Positions 1-8,880 are shown, numbered from the stretch's first letter. The stretch: DNA of 64,000 bases from CAWIXB01 sp963839955 (GCA_963839955.1 CAWIXB010000001.1:1860001-1924000), one strand, 5' to 3'. Numbers and translations: made by a program. The notes: a model not told the origin generated them from the sequence alone.

Positions 1-1728
1 GACCCCCGTGTTGAGGATCAGTGTCTCGAGCTGGGAGACGTCCTCGGTGCTGAGCGTCCCGCGGGACGCCGAGCCGTCCGCCATGCGTGCCGAGGGCACG
101 CCGGCCGGGGTGACGTCGATCGGGGCGGCGGACTGGCCGGGTCCGAGGCTGCGCACCTTGGCGAGCAGCACCGCGCGATGAGCGTCCACAAGTCCGGCGC
201 CGGTCGCGAGGTCGACACCCGCGCCGGCCGGGTTGTTCATGCCCGGCCGGTCGAACGAGTGGCCTTCCGTGATGTCGCGGGCGGTGCTCTTGAGCACCTC
301 ACGGACCTGTGCCGGGGTGATCGCCGGGTGAGCCTGCTTCAGCAGTGCGGCGACTCCGGCCAGCTGAGGCGCCGCCGCTGACGTGCCGCTGATCGCTGCC
401 CAGCCGTCGTCGGCCGCGGTCTCGTCGCCCGCGGGGTGGGTGCCACCATCGGCGAGGTCACGGTCGATGTCGTCGCCCGGTTGCAGCGGCAACATGATGT
501 ACGCCGCGCGCGGGCGCATGCCGACGAGACCGCACACGTCGGGGGAGTTGCGGCCGGGGTAGATCTCACTGGCGAAGCCGCTCGAGTAGTCGGACGCGCG
601 CATCGACCCGTCGGCGTCGAGGTAGACGCCTCCCGCCGAAAGGACGTCGGGGTGCTGCCCGGGAAAGCCGAACTGGCCGTTGCCCGCGGAGAACACCACG
701 ATGATGCCGCTCGCCACCGCGACGGCGATGGCAGCCGCCATGGCGTTGTCGGCCGCGCTGAGCGGGCCGGTGCGCTTGTCGGAGCCCCACGAGTTGCTGA
801 TGATCTGGGGGCCCAGGGCGACCGCTGCGTTGATCGCGCCGACGGTGTTGGTGAAGTTTGCCTTCACCATCGTGAACTCGACGTCGGGTGCGACGGCGAA
901 GATGTTGGCCGACTCGGCGGTGCCGTGGCCGACCTCGTCAGCGTCCGGGTCGGAGGCGCCCGGCCCGAGGACCACCGGGTTGACCCGGTAGCCGCGTGCC
1001 GCGAAGAACGGGTGTGACCAGTGACCTGAGTCGGTCATCACGACCTTGATGCCGCGCCCTGTCGTGCCACCGCGGTGCGCGAGGTCGGCGTTGCAGGCGA
1101 GCGAGACCCCGGCAGGCACGTCGAGGTGCCAGTAGGCCTTGGGCGGCGGGAACGCGTTGGTGGCGAAGTAGTAACGCGGTTCCTCGAGCGCGACCCCCTC
1201 GATGAGGTTGCGGAAGTCGGTGCCGGTGGTGTCGATGAGGCCGGGCCGGTCGGTGCGCGCGTTCTCGACAAAGGTCGCGGTGTCCTCGCGGTGCTGCTCC
1301 TTGATGACCGGCCGCTCCTCGGCGACCAGCTGGGCGCCGAAGGCCCGGTCGAACAGCGACGGCGGGCCGGCGATGTTGATGGTGCTGCTCGAGATCTGCA
1401 GGACCTCGAACCCGGCGGCCTGCAGCTGGCTGACCGCGCCGAGCACGACTTCGCGCTCCGACATGACAGCCGTGGCGCTCGCCGCGGTGACTGACTCCAT
1501 CGCGAACATCGACATGCCGCCGATCGACCGCGGCGATACTTGCGCGAACACACGCCTCGGCAGCCCGTTGGCCTGCTTGGGCACCGGTGGCCGCGTCGGC
1601 TTGCCGCCGCCACGGGCCGTCGTACGCCGATCGCGTGCGGCCGCACGCCCGCGCGACGCCGCCTTCCTGGTCGACGCTGCCTTCTTCGTCGTTGCCTTGC
1701 GACCGCGCCCCGAGCCTGCCTCGGCCAT
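1..1728 (-). CDS. Subtilisin-like serine protease (S8), C-terminus cut by window edge
   Basis: A peptidase of the S8 subtilase family; 576 codons are visible and the frame is still open at base 1. The triad is readable: Asp233 in VVMTDSG, His268 in GHGTAE, Ser450 in SGTSAAAP, with the oxyanion Asn in IISNSWG. GTSAAAP replaces the commoner GTSMAAP. Residues 1 to about 55 are rich in Lys, Arg, Ala and Thr, like a histone tail, and no hydrophobic signal peptide follows. Residues about 75-230 look like a propeptide-type region. The ATG at 1728 follows GGGGGTGATC. It is divergent from the ABC genes starting at 1832. The substrate is unknown; location is probably cytoplasmic or non-classical (inference). 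Confidence 0.85.
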   Translation of the reverse strand, partial: MAEAGSGRGRKATTKKAASTRKAASRGRAAARDRRTTARGGGKPTRPPVPKQANGLPRRVFAQVSPRSIGGMSMFAMESVTAASATAVMSEREVVLGAVSQLQAAGFEVLQISSSTINIAGPPSLFDRAFGAQLVAEERPVIKEQHREDTATFVENARTDRPGLIDTTGTDFRNLIEGVALEEPRYYFATNAFPPPKAYWHLDVPAGVSLACNADLAHRGGTTGRGIKVVMTDSGHWSHPFFAARGYRVNPVVLGPGASDPDADEVGHGTAESANIFAVAPDVEFTMVKANFTNTVGAINAAVALGPQIISNSWGSDKRTGPLSAADNAMAAAIAVAVASGIIVVFSAGNGQFGFPGQHPDVLSAGGVYLDADGSMRASDYSSGFASEIYPGRNSPDVCGLVGMRPRAAYIMLPLQPGDDIDRDLADGGTHPAGDETAADDGWAAISGTSAAAPQLAGVAALLKQAHPAITPAQVREVLKSTARDITEGHSFDRPGMNNPAGAGVDLATGAGLVDAHRAVLLAKVRSLGPGQSAAPIDVTPAGVPSARMADGSASRGTLSTEDVSQLETLILNTGV

Positions 1729-1819
1729 GTCGATCACCCCCAGAGACTTCGACCATGCTCCAGGCGTGCAGGCGCGTCAAGGCGGGCGCGCCAGCCGACT
1801 CGTCGCGCCATTTCGTCGC

Positions 1820-1825
1820 TAGGCT
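1820..1825 (+). promoter_or_regulatory. Leaderless-type -10 box TAGGCT
   Basis: TAGGCT ends 6 nt before the GTG at 1832, and no Shine-Dalgarno is visible. A transcript would start at or beside the start codon. Confidence 0.55.
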
Positions 1826-1831
1826 GCCCTG

Positions 1832-2770
1832 GTGTCGTTGATCATCACCAACTCGTTGACCAAGAGTTTCGGCCGCGCCGTGACCGCGGTCGACCAGCTC
1901 ACCGTCGACGTGCCGCCGGGCATCGTCGGCCTGGTCGGGGCCAACGGTGCCGGGAAGTCCACACTCATCAAGATCCTGCTGGGGCTGCTGCCGGCCACGG
2001 CGGGGACGGCGCAGGTCCTCGACATGGACGTCGCCACCGATGGCCTCCGCATTCGTGAGGTCGTCGGCTACATGCCCGAGCACGACTGCCTGCCGCCCGA
2101 TGTGACGGCGACCGAGCTCGTCGTGCACATGGGCCGCATGTCGGGGCTGCCGACCACGGCCGCCCGCGAGCGCGCCGCCGACACGCTGCGCCATGTCGGT
2201 CTCTACGAGGAGCGCTACCGGCCGATCGGCGGCTACTCGACCGGCATGCGTCAGCGGGTCAAGCTCGCGCAGGCGCTCGTCCACGACCCCCAGCTCGTCC
2301 TCCTCGACGAGCCGACCAACGGACTCGACCCCGCCGGACGCGACGACATGCTCGGGCTCATCGCCCGCATCGGCACGGTCTTCGGTATGTCCGTGCTCGT
2401 CACGTCCCACCTGATGGGGGAGCTCGAGCGGGTCTGCGACCACGTCGTCGTCATCGACGGCGGCCGGCTGCTGCGCTCGTCGTCGACAGCCGACGTCACG
2501 GCGGTGACGCAGTTCCTCACCCTCGAGGTGAGCGAAAGCGGTGAGGAGGTCGCGCAGCGGCTCACCGAGGCAGGCGTCACGGTGCGGCCAGAGGGCCGGC
2601 TGCTCGCCGTGGACCTGCGCGACGGCGACACCTACGACCTGGTCCGTGACGTCGTCGCCGACTTGGGAGTCGGGATGATCCGCCTCCAGCAACGACGCCA
2701 GCACATGCTCGACATCTTCCGGCCGCCCCCGGTCGACGTCGCCGCCGACGCCAGCTCGAGGGAGGTGTAG
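1832..2770 (+). CDS. ABC transporter ATP-binding protein (pair 1)
   Basis: This is the nucleotide-binding subunit of an ABC-2 type transporter, 312 aa. It has Walker A GANGAGKST near residue 36, a signature stretch STGMRQRVKLA, and Walker B LVLLDEP followed by TNGLDP. The region after about residue 220 is the usual variable tail. The GTG start is set by the TAGGCT box 6 nt upstream. The permease gene follows after 3 bp. With the second ATPase/permease pair it makes a four-gene unit, probably one or two exporters. The substrate is not recognisable. Confidence 0.9.
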   Translation: MSLIITNSLTKSFGRAVTAVDQLTVDVPPGIVGLVGANGAGKSTLIKILLGLLPATAGTAQVLDMDVATDGLRIREVVGYMPEHDCLPPDVTATELVVHMGRMSGLPTTAARERAADTLRHVGLYEERYRPIGGYSTGMRQRVKLAQALVHDPQLVLLDEPTNGLDPAGRDDMLGLIARIGTVFGMSVLVTSHLMGELERVCDHVVVIDGGRLLRSSSTADVTAVTQFLTLEVSESGEEVAQRLTEAGVTVRPEGRLLAVDLRDGDTYDLVRDVVADLGVGMIRLQQRRQHMLDIFRPPPVDVAADASSREV

Positions 2771-2773
2771 GTC

Positions 2774-3661
2774 ATGTCCGGATCCGGCGACACGGGCGTC
2801 ATCCACGACATCGGCTATCGCCACTACGACGGTCCACGACTCGGCCCGGCCTACATCGGCAAGACCTTGTTCGTACAGAGCCTGCTTGGCACTTTCGGCA
2901 TCGGGCGATCGGCGAAGTCGAAGGTGATGCCGCTCCTTCTGCTCGCGGTGATGGTCGTCCCGGCGCTCATCATGGTCGCGATCGTCAACTACGCGGGGGA
3001 CGACGAGCTGCCGACGGAGTACACGGCGTACGCCGTGAACCTGCAGATCATCATCTCCGTCTTCGTCGCCGCCGCGGCGCCCCAGGCGGTGTCGCGCGAC
3101 CTGCGCTTCCGCACGGTGGCGTTGTACTTCTCCCGGCCGCTGAGCCGCGTCGCCTACGTCAACGCCAAGTTCCTGGCCATGACGGCAGCACTCTTCGCGT
3201 TCCTCGCCCTGCCGCTGCTCATCCTGTTCGCCGGCGCGCTGCTCGCGAAGATGGACGTGTGGGATCACCTACGGGACGTTGCGGTGGGCCTTGCGGGGGC
3301 GCTGGTGTTCGCCGTCGTCCTGGCCGGCATCGGGCTGGTGATCGCCGCGTTCACGCCAAGACGCGGGCTCGGGGTCGCCGCCGTGATCACGGTCCTGATG
3401 GTGCTCACGGTCGTTGCGGGAACCGTGCAGGGCATCGCCGATGACCAGGGGAACGACAAGGTCGCCGGATGGGCGGGGCTGCTGTCGCCGTACTCCCTCG
3501 TCGACGGTGTGCAGTACTGGGTGTTCCGCGCCGAGTACTCGGGCGTCACTCCTCCGCCCGTCGATGCGGGCGGCCCGGTCTTCGTGGCGGTCACGATCGC
3601 TCTCGTCGCCGGCTGCTACGGCCTCCTCATGCTCCGCTTCCGGAGGGTGTCCGTCTCGTGA
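2774..3661 (+). CDS. ABC-2 type transporter permease (pair 1)
   Basis: A 295-aa membrane subunit. Hydrophobic spans occur near residues 55-75, 90-115, 140-165, 175-195, 200-222 and 265-288, which fits the six-helix ABC-2 permease layout. The N-terminus IHDIGYRHYDGPRLG is a soluble lead seen in actinobacterial permeases of this type (recall). The ATG at 2774 lies 3 bp after the ATPase stop and is preceded by GGGAGGTGTAG. Its stop overlaps the next start (GTGA), indicating translational coupling. Confidence 0.85.
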   Translation: MSGSGDTGVIHDIGYRHYDGPRLGPAYIGKTLFVQSLLGTFGIGRSAKSKVMPLLLLAVMVVPALIMVAIVNYAGDDELPTEYTAYAVNLQIIISVFVAAAAPQAVSRDLRFRTVALYFSRPLSRVAYVNAKFLAMTAALFAFLALPLLILFAGALLAKMDVWDHLRDVAVGLAGALVFAVVLAGIGLVIAAFTPRRGLGVAAVITVLMVLTVVAGTVQGIADDQGNDKVAGWAGLLSPYSLVDGVQYWVFRAEYSGVTPPPVDAGGPVFVAVTIALVAGCYGLLMLRFRRVSVS

Positions 3662-4635
3662 GCCTGATTACGCTCGATGCCGTCTCGCGGTGGTACGGCA
3701 ACGTCGTCGCGGTCAACAACGTCACCATGGCCATCGGGCCGGGCGTCACCGGTCTGCTCGGACCGAACGGCGCGGGGAAGTCGACTCTCATCAACATGAT
3801 GAGCGGCTTCCTGGCACCGTCGTCGGGCAGCGTGACCCTCGACGGGGAGGCCGTCTGGCGCCACGAGGAGATCTACCGGCAAATCGGCATCGTGCCGGAA
3901 CGGGAGGCGACGTACGACGCGGTGAGCGGGTGGTCGTTCGTCCTCTACAACGCCAAGCTGCACCGGCTCCCCGACCCCGCCGCGGCGGCCCATCGCGCGC
4001 TCGACCTCGTCGAGATGTCAGACGTCGCGAACCGCGAGGTCGGCACCTACTCCAAGGGCATGAAACAGCGCATCAAGATGGCCTCCGCCCTCGTGCACGA
4101 TCCTCCGGTGCTGCTGCTCGACGAACCGTTCAACGGGATGGACCCGCGGCAGCGACTCCACCTGATGGACCTGCTGCGCTCGATGAGCGAGCAGGGCCGC
4201 ACCGTCATGTTCAGCTCGCACATCCTCGAGGAGGTGGAGCAGATCGCCGACACGATCGAGGTGATGGTGGCCGGGCGGCACGCGGCGTCCGGCGACTTCC
4301 GCGAGATCCGCCGGTTGATGACCGAGCGCCCGCACCAGTACACCGTGCACTCCAGCGACGACCGGGCCCTGGCCGCCGCCGTCATCGCTGACGGCTGCGC
4401 CTCGGCCGTCGAGCTGGTGGCGCCGGTCCAGGTCCCGGTCGGCCCGAGTGCGTCCCCGCAGGCAGCAGCGGTGGCGATGGAGACACCAGGGATCCTGCAC
4501 ATCCAGGCAAGTGACCACGGGCGGTTCATCCACATGCTGCCGCGCCTCGCGCGGGACCGCAGCATCCGGCTGCTCGAGGTGTCTCCGGCGGACGAGTCCC
4601 TGGAGAGCGTCTTCGCCTACCTGGTGACGCGATGA
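3658..4635 (+). CDS. ABC transporter ATP-binding protein (pair 2)
   Basis: The second ATPase, 325 aa from the GTG at 3658, which overlaps the preceding permease stop by 4 bp; this overlap decides the start. It has Walker A GPNGAGKST, the signature region YSKGMKQRIKMASAL and Walker B LLLDEPFNGMDP. Upstream of the GTG the frame is open for another 63 codons, but that stretch is a shadow of the permease. Its own permease follows through an ATGA overlap. Substrate unknown. Confidence 0.9.
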   Translation: MSLITLDAVSRWYGNVVAVNNVTMAIGPGVTGLLGPNGAGKSTLINMMSGFLAPSSGSVTLDGEAVWRHEEIYRQIGIVPEREATYDAVSGWSFVLYNAKLHRLPDPAAAAHRALDLVEMSDVANREVGTYSKGMKQRIKMASALVHDPPVLLLDEPFNGMDPRQRLHLMDLLRSMSEQGRTVMFSSHILEEVEQIADTIEVMVAGRHAASGDFREIRRLMTERPHQYTVHSSDDRALAAAVIADGCASAVELVAPVQVPVGPSASPQAAAVAMETPGILHIQASDHGRFIHMLPRLARDRSIRLLEVSPADESLESVFAYLVTR

Positions 4636-5369
4636 ACTCGACTGTCGCGCGCCTGACGGTGAGCGTGCTGCTCGGCCGGCGCCGCGCCCTGCTGCTGCTG
4701 GCTCTGCCGGTCGTGCTGCTGGCACTGGCCCTCATCATCCGAGCAACCGTCGATGCAGCCTCACGCGACGAGGCGACCGTGGGAGTGCTCGGCGCGTTCG
4801 CGGTCGGCACGCTCGTGCCGCTCCTCGGCCTCATAGCGGGCACGGGTGCGATCGGGCCGGAGATCGACGACGGCTCGATCATCTACCTCCTCTCGAAGCC
4901 GCTGAACCGGCACACGATCACCGTCACCAAGCTCGTCGTCGCGATTTCGGTCGTCTTCGCGTTCGCGGCCGTTCCGGTGACCCTGGCCGGACTGATCATG
5001 TACGGGACCGCTGACGGACTGGCCCTCGGCTTCGGGCTCGGCACGCTGGCGGCCGGCATCGCCTACTGCGCACTCTTCCTGCTGCTCGCGGTGCTGACCC
5101 GCAACGCGGTCGTCGTCGGCCTGATCTACGCGCTGATCTGGGAGTCGCTCGTCGGCAGCCTGGTGCCGGGCGCCCAGGCGTTGAGCATCCAGCAGTGGTC
5201 GCTCGCCGTGACGAAGCAGGTCGTCGGCGAGGACCAGGCTGCAGCGCTCGATCTCACCGCCGCCGTCGGGCCGACCATCGGGATCATCCTGCTCGTGGCG
5301 CTCACCCTCGCCGCGACCGTGTTCGCCGGCAGCCGGCTGCGGTCGCTGCGCCTTACCGGTGACGAGTGA
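4632..5369 (+). CDS. ABC-2 type transporter permease (pair 2)
   Basis: A 245-aa integral membrane protein with a hydrophobic span at about residues 15-36 and five more through to residue 235. A conserved loop, GPEIDDGSIIYLLSKPLNR, sits after the second span and is typical of ABC-2 permeases. It begins in the ATGA overlap with the ATPase stop. Its 3' end overlaps the convergent gene ending at 5353 by 17 bp. It probably pairs with the ATPase at 3658-4635. Confidence 0.85.
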   Translation: MNSTVARLTVSVLLGRRRALLLLALPVVLLALALIIRATVDAASRDEATVGVLGAFAVGTLVPLLGLIAGTGAIGPEIDDGSIIYLLSKPLNRHTITVTKLVVAISVVFAFAAVPVTLAGLIMYGTADGLALGFGLGTLAAGIAYCALFLLLAVLTRNAVVVGLIYALIWESLVGSLVPGAQALSIQQWSLAVTKQVVGEDQAAALDLTAAVGPTIGIILLVALTLAATVFAGSRLRSLRLTGDE

Positions 5370-6030
5370 CCGGAGCTGCGAGGGGCGGTGCGACGGCAGG
5401 CCGCCGGGTGGGGGAGCAGTCGCTGATCGCGCCTTGGAGCAGCTCGCGCAGCACGACGTGCGGCGTGGGCATACAGGCCCGCGCGATCCCCTCCACGGCG
5501 ATGCGGACCGTGTTCGGCGCTGCGTGCTTGCGGAAGCCGTTCAGCGAGAAGCCCACATCGGCGATCCGCCGATCGGCCCACTCCGCGGCCACCGGCACCT
5601 GATCCAGGGTCTCGCGGCTGGCCGGTAGCAGGTCGTCGGGCGACCGCCCGTCGAGCTTGCTCAGCATCCGGTCGGCCGTGCGCACCGAGATGGCCATGAC
5701 GTTCTGCCGCTCGGCCGACACGAGCGGGAGAGCGGTGCGGGCGGCGCGCCAGGCGATGAGGGCGTCCACTCGCTCGTCCGGGGTGTTCGTCTCGATGACC
5801 GACGGGATGAGCGGCGCCAGCGCCGAGCGATGCTCGTCGGGGGTGTGGTCGTTGACCAGGCGCGCCAGCTCGGCCAGCAGGGGGTGCGTGCACCGGGGAT
5901 GGTCGCTCCACCGTTCGCCGGCCAGCACCGAGGCGAGCTCCATGAAGCAGGCGCCTCGGCGCGGGTTGCGGTGCTTTCCGCGGGACAGCACCGGCAGCAT
6001 GTCCGGCGCGTACGTCGAGGCCTTGGGCAT
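5353..6030 (-). CDS. Conserved actinobacterial protein of unknown function
   Basis: A 225-aa soluble, mostly helical protein. The N-terminal third has a distinctive stretch (residues about 17-60) with RNPRRGACFMELASVLAGERWSDH split over two motifs, including one Cys near residue 23 and HPLLAELARLVND. Similar leading sequences recur in uncharacterised actinobacterial proteins (from memory). The frame is open to 6354, but the ATG at 6030 follows GGAGGTGCCC, so that start is chosen. No catalytic motif is recognised. The convergent overlap with the ABC permease is 17 bp. Confidence 0.7.
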   Translation of the reverse strand: MPKASTYAPDMLPVLSRGKHRNPRRGACFMELASVLAGERWSDHPRCTHPLLAELARLVNDHTPDEHRSALAPLIPSVIETNTPDERVDALIAWRAARTALPLVSAERQNVMAISVRTADRMLSKLDGRSPDDLLPASRETLDQVPVAAEWADRRIADVGFSLNGFRKHAAPNTVRIAVEGIARACMPTPHVVLRELLQGAISDCSPTRRPAVAPPLAAPVTRHR

Positions 6031-6148
6031 GGGCACCTCCGTCGCGAAACGTCGACTCCGTGCCAGTCTGCCCCCCGATCCCGCGCACTGCCAGGGTCCG
6101 GCCGCCTTCGCTTGTGGGATCTTCTCCCCGTTTTGCCGGTAGGGCCGA

Positions 6149-6173
6149 AAGATCATCGGCCCACGATGATCTT
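6149..6173. promoter_or_regulatory. Perfect 10-bp inverted repeat between divergent genes
   Basis: AAGATCATCG (6149-6158) and CGATGATCTT (6164-6173) are perfect reverse complements around a 5-nt spacer. The site lies 119 nt upstream of the minus-strand gene start and 46 nt upstream of the plus-strand start at 6220. It is more likely an operator than a terminator, because both flanking genes diverge from it. Confidence 0.5.
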
Positions 6174-6219
6174 GATCTAGGTGGGATGCTCGACTCGGCA
6201 ACAGTGACAGAGAGGATTC

Positions 6220-6483
6220 ATGGTGCTCTTCCACATCGAGCAGGTTCACACCCCGGAGAACTGCCCCTTCGGCCGTGGGGGGTCCCGCTCCCTGCACGAC
6301 GCAAGCGTGTCGGAGGTGACGCTCGTCGCCATGTACGGCGCCTTCATGGAGCACACGATCTATCTCATCGTGCAGGCCGACGACTTCGAGCAGCTCAACA
6401 AGTTCCTGCTGCCAGGCATGAAGATCTGCACGACGAAGATCACGCCTGTCGGCGAACGGCCTCTGCCGAGCTCGTGGTCGTGA
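6220..6483 (+). CDS. Small conserved protein, possible alpha/beta-barrel (DUF3303-like)
   Basis: An 87-aa soluble protein. It opens with MVLFHIEQVHTPENCPF and later has DDFEQLNKFLLPGMKI. The opening resembles small proteins that begin with a beta strand and an HT-x-E-x-C motif (DUF3303 or similar dimeric alpha/beta barrels); this match is by eye. The ATG follows GAGAGGATTC. It lies downstream of the 6149-6173 inverted repeat. No enzymatic residues can be assigned. Confidence 0.55.
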   Translation: MVLFHIEQVHTPENCPFGRGGSRSLHDASVSEVTLVAMYGAFMEHTIYLIVQADDFEQLNKFLLPGMKICTTKITPVGERPLPSSWS

Positions 6484-6629
6484 GTCACGCAGATCTCATG
6501 ATCGGGCTGGTTCGACCCACAGACTGACCCACGGACTTCAGCCGCCGCCCGTATCTGTCGATAGAGCGGCCGAGGGAAAGGCCACGCCAGGCTGGCGGGC
6601 GATGGCTTGAACTGGCGGGAGGAAGCGCG

Positions 6630-6839
6630 GTGACCATGACAGCGACGGCAGAGGATGTGGCCCAGATGTGGCCGGCTGAGCAGGCGGAGGAAGCACTCCG
6701 CCGCATCGTCACGGTGCTCCTGCATAGCCTGGAGCCGATGGACGTCCGCGAGATGGCCGTGCTCTGCCTGGCCTGCGACGCACTGGGCATCGACGAGCCG
6801 ATCATGATGAGCGAGCCACGGGTGAGAATGTCCCGCTAG
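6630..6839 (+). CDS. Hypothetical small acidic protein
   Basis: A 69-aa helical protein with no recognised domain. The GTG at 6630 follows GGGAGGAAGCGCG, a good ribosome-binding site; an internal ATG at 6636 is the alternative. It has an amphipathic helix around residues 15-35 and a CLACDALG segment near residue 45. It lies 146 bp after the small gene at 6220 in a region poor in recognisable genes. It could be real or a remnant; support is mainly the RBS and frame. Confidence 0.4.
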   Translation: MTMTATAEDVAQMWPAEQAEEALRRIVTVLLHSLEPMDVREMAVLCLACDALGIDEPIMMSEPRVRMSR

Positions 6840-7299
6840 TAGGCGCCTTCGGCACACAGCCTGCGGACGTCCATCGACTCGGCTGCCTGAGGCCGGCAGG
6901 TGAGGAAGCCCTGCAGCTGGATCCCACTGGCAGCGCGGCGCGCTGCTCTTCGGTCTCCACGCCTTCTGGACGCGCGCGTACGCACGGCCGGTGACCTGCG
7001 GCTTTCGAGTGGATCCTGGTGTCCGAGGGGGCTTGAACCCATCCGCCATAGGGCTGTGAACTGCGACGCCAGCCGTCTGAGGCCACAGTCTTCACGGTCT
7101 CGTAACTGTGGGCTAGCGTCTGAACAACTTGGGCGGTGAATGCGGGTCATGTCGACCGTTTTCGTCCACCGGAAGGAGGCCTGTCACGTGATCCAGTGCT
7201 TCATCAGGTCATGACGCTGGAACAGCCGACCTACATCGGGTATCCTGGCAGCAGCGCTCGGCGGCCGATGCTGCCGTCGACGACACTCGGCGCGGCCGA
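6840..7299. other. Gene-poor stretch
   Basis: No convincing coding frame is present on either strand. It holds the tRNA-Leu-like fragment at 7018-7047. A possible RBS (GGAAGGAGG near 7170) precedes a GTG that may have been the original start of the sialidase-like pseudogene. Confidence 0.5.
7018..7047 (-). repeat. Fragment resembling the 3' end of tRNA-Leu
   Basis: The plus strand reads GGTGTCCGAGGGGG, then CTTGAACCC. This matches the 3' end and T-arm of the intact tRNA-Leu at 8881-8966, apart from a 2-nt deletion. It has the same orientation as that tRNA and lies downstream of its 3' end, which is where the distal attachment site of a tRNA-integrated element would be. No 5' half of a tRNA is present. 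Confidence 0.5.
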
Positions 7300-8637
7300 G
7301 CCGGCCCGATCGGCACGCTGCCCGGTACGGCGAGAGCAGCATGGTGTCCAACGGCGACCCCGAGCTGGCGTTCGGCCCGGCCGGATGACAAGCGGCGACT
7401 TCAGCTTGGGCAAACGCTCAGCGGCTCTACTACGCCAGGATTGCCACGCCGTTCCAGGCACACCGAGTGCAAGGGTCCCGCGGCGACGCGGTGTCCCGCA
7501 CGACAACGTCGCGCAGCTCGGCCGCAACGGCGGCCTGGGTGCGAGGTCGATCGCGACGAAGAGAACTCGGCACTGTTCAGCGACAAGGACCAGACCTGGG
7601 CAACAACGACGAGTCCAGCCCGCACTTCGGCAACGTGTACGTGTGCAACGTCGGGTTCCGCGGAACCGCAGGCTCTGAGCCCGTGCTCTTCGCCCGTCCA
7701 CCGACGGCGGCGACACCTGGAGGCCCCGTCAGCTGACGGCAGCGACCAACAACAGCCAGACCGGTGGCCGCCAAGGCTACACCATTGGAATCGACTCCGA
7801 AGGCGTCGTGTATCTGGAGATCGAGGGGTTCGACCGGGAGTTGGGCACTGGCGTGTTCTTCCAGGCGCGATACTTCGACGGTGGCGACCACTTCGAGCGG
7901 CCGCGGGTGATCCAGGCGATCGCCGGGATCGGGCAGTTCGAGCCGGCGCAGGGGCGCTTCACCATCGACGGGATTGCTGGGGCGCGGACGAACACCTTCC
8001 CCAGCATGGACATCGCCAACGGTGCCCCCACCGGCGCGGATGCAACCGACGAGATCGTTGTCAACTGGTCGGACGACCGCGCCGGGACCAACCAGGAACG
8101 GGCCTATCTGATCAGGTCGACCAACGGCGGCGAACAGTTACGGACAACGCCAAACGGTGTCTACGGCCGGTGACCGGGCCAATCAGCCGGCGGTCGCGAT
8201 CGCTCCCGACGGTGTGGACGTCTACGTCGTCTACAACGCCTACCTGGATCTCTGGCGCAACGACACCACGTCGCCTCGCCGCATGCTCGGCGTGGTGAAC
8301 CATGTCGACGCCGAACGGCGCGCTGACAGCGCGGCACCGCGGAGCGGTCGGCGACGCACGTGGATCCAGCGCGAACGGGCTCACTCGGAGTTCATCGGCG
8401 ACTACAACTCGCCGAACCAATCCGCGCCGAGGGCACGGCGTTGTGACACGTGCTGGACTCATCGGTCTGCCCCGCGCATCGATACCGACCGGCGCGCGTG
8501 CTACAGACGTTCGCGGGCGGCTCCGCGCCGATGCGGCGACCGACCCCGGGATCGCCTGGTGCCAGCCCTACGACGGCGGCCGGTCCATTCTAGACGGCGC
8601 TCGGCCAGGCCCGAAGGGCGAATGCCACAAGGAATGA
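7300..8637 (+). pseudogene. Decayed exo-alpha-sialidase/BNR-repeat-like protein
   Basis: Pieces of one secreted beta-propeller-type protein are spread over all three forward frames. Recognisable pieces are SMVSNGDPELAFGPAG near 7335 (then a stop), ENSALFSDKDQTWA near 7560, SPHFGNVYVCNVGFRG near 7620, STDGGDTWRPRQLTAATNN near 7700, RFTIDGIAGARTNTFPS near 7955, VNWSDDRAGTN near 8060, GDRANQPAVAIAPDG near 8165, YVVYNAYLDLWR near 8225, and HRGAVGDARGSSANGL near 8335. Frames change near 7390, 7600, 7697, 8155, 8330 and 8380. The STDGGDTW Asp-box is the BNR hallmark. The limits are approximate. No intact product is possible without many corrections. Confidence 0.85.
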
Positions 8638-8880
8638 GCCGCTGCTGCTCTCCCACGTGCTCGGCGGCATCCAGACGGCCGCCGCGCGCTGGCGACTGGC
8701 GCTGCGACCCGGAAAGACCGTGAGCGCGGGCCGGGGGCGGCGCCCACGGGTCGCCCCCGCGGACCAGGCTGCCGACCCGCCGGGACGAAAGGCCGGTGGG
8801 ACGAAGGAACTGGCCTGTGACCTGTGTCCAACAGCCGCAGGACGGGCCCCGACCTGCGCTTCGCGGGTCAATCTCGTGGG
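8638..8880. other. Non-coding stretch between pseudogene and tRNA-Leu
   Basis: No coding frame with a start signal is seen and no repeat was found. It is probably leftover from the decayed segment. Confidence 0.4.

Noticed and set aside
938..3268. 776-codon open frame on the minus strand
   Set aside because: It runs antisense through the subtilase and ABC genes in another frame, is Arg/Gly/His-rich as GC-rich shadows are, and shows no domain. The real minus-strand gene uses the frame starting at 1728.
6360..7049. 229-codon minus-strand frame across the gene-poor stretch
   Set aside because: It overlaps both small plus-strand genes, starts inside the tRNA-like fragment, has no RBS and no recognisable domain.
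7018..7090. Second complete tRNA gene
   Set aside because: Only the 3' acceptor strand and part of the T-arm can be matched. No anticodon arm, D-arm or 5' acceptor strand pairs with it.
7136..7678. Separate 180-aa gene
   Set aside because: It is one of several frames over the sialidase-like pseudogene. Only its last part carries family sequence, and it contains no start signal fitting a real gene.
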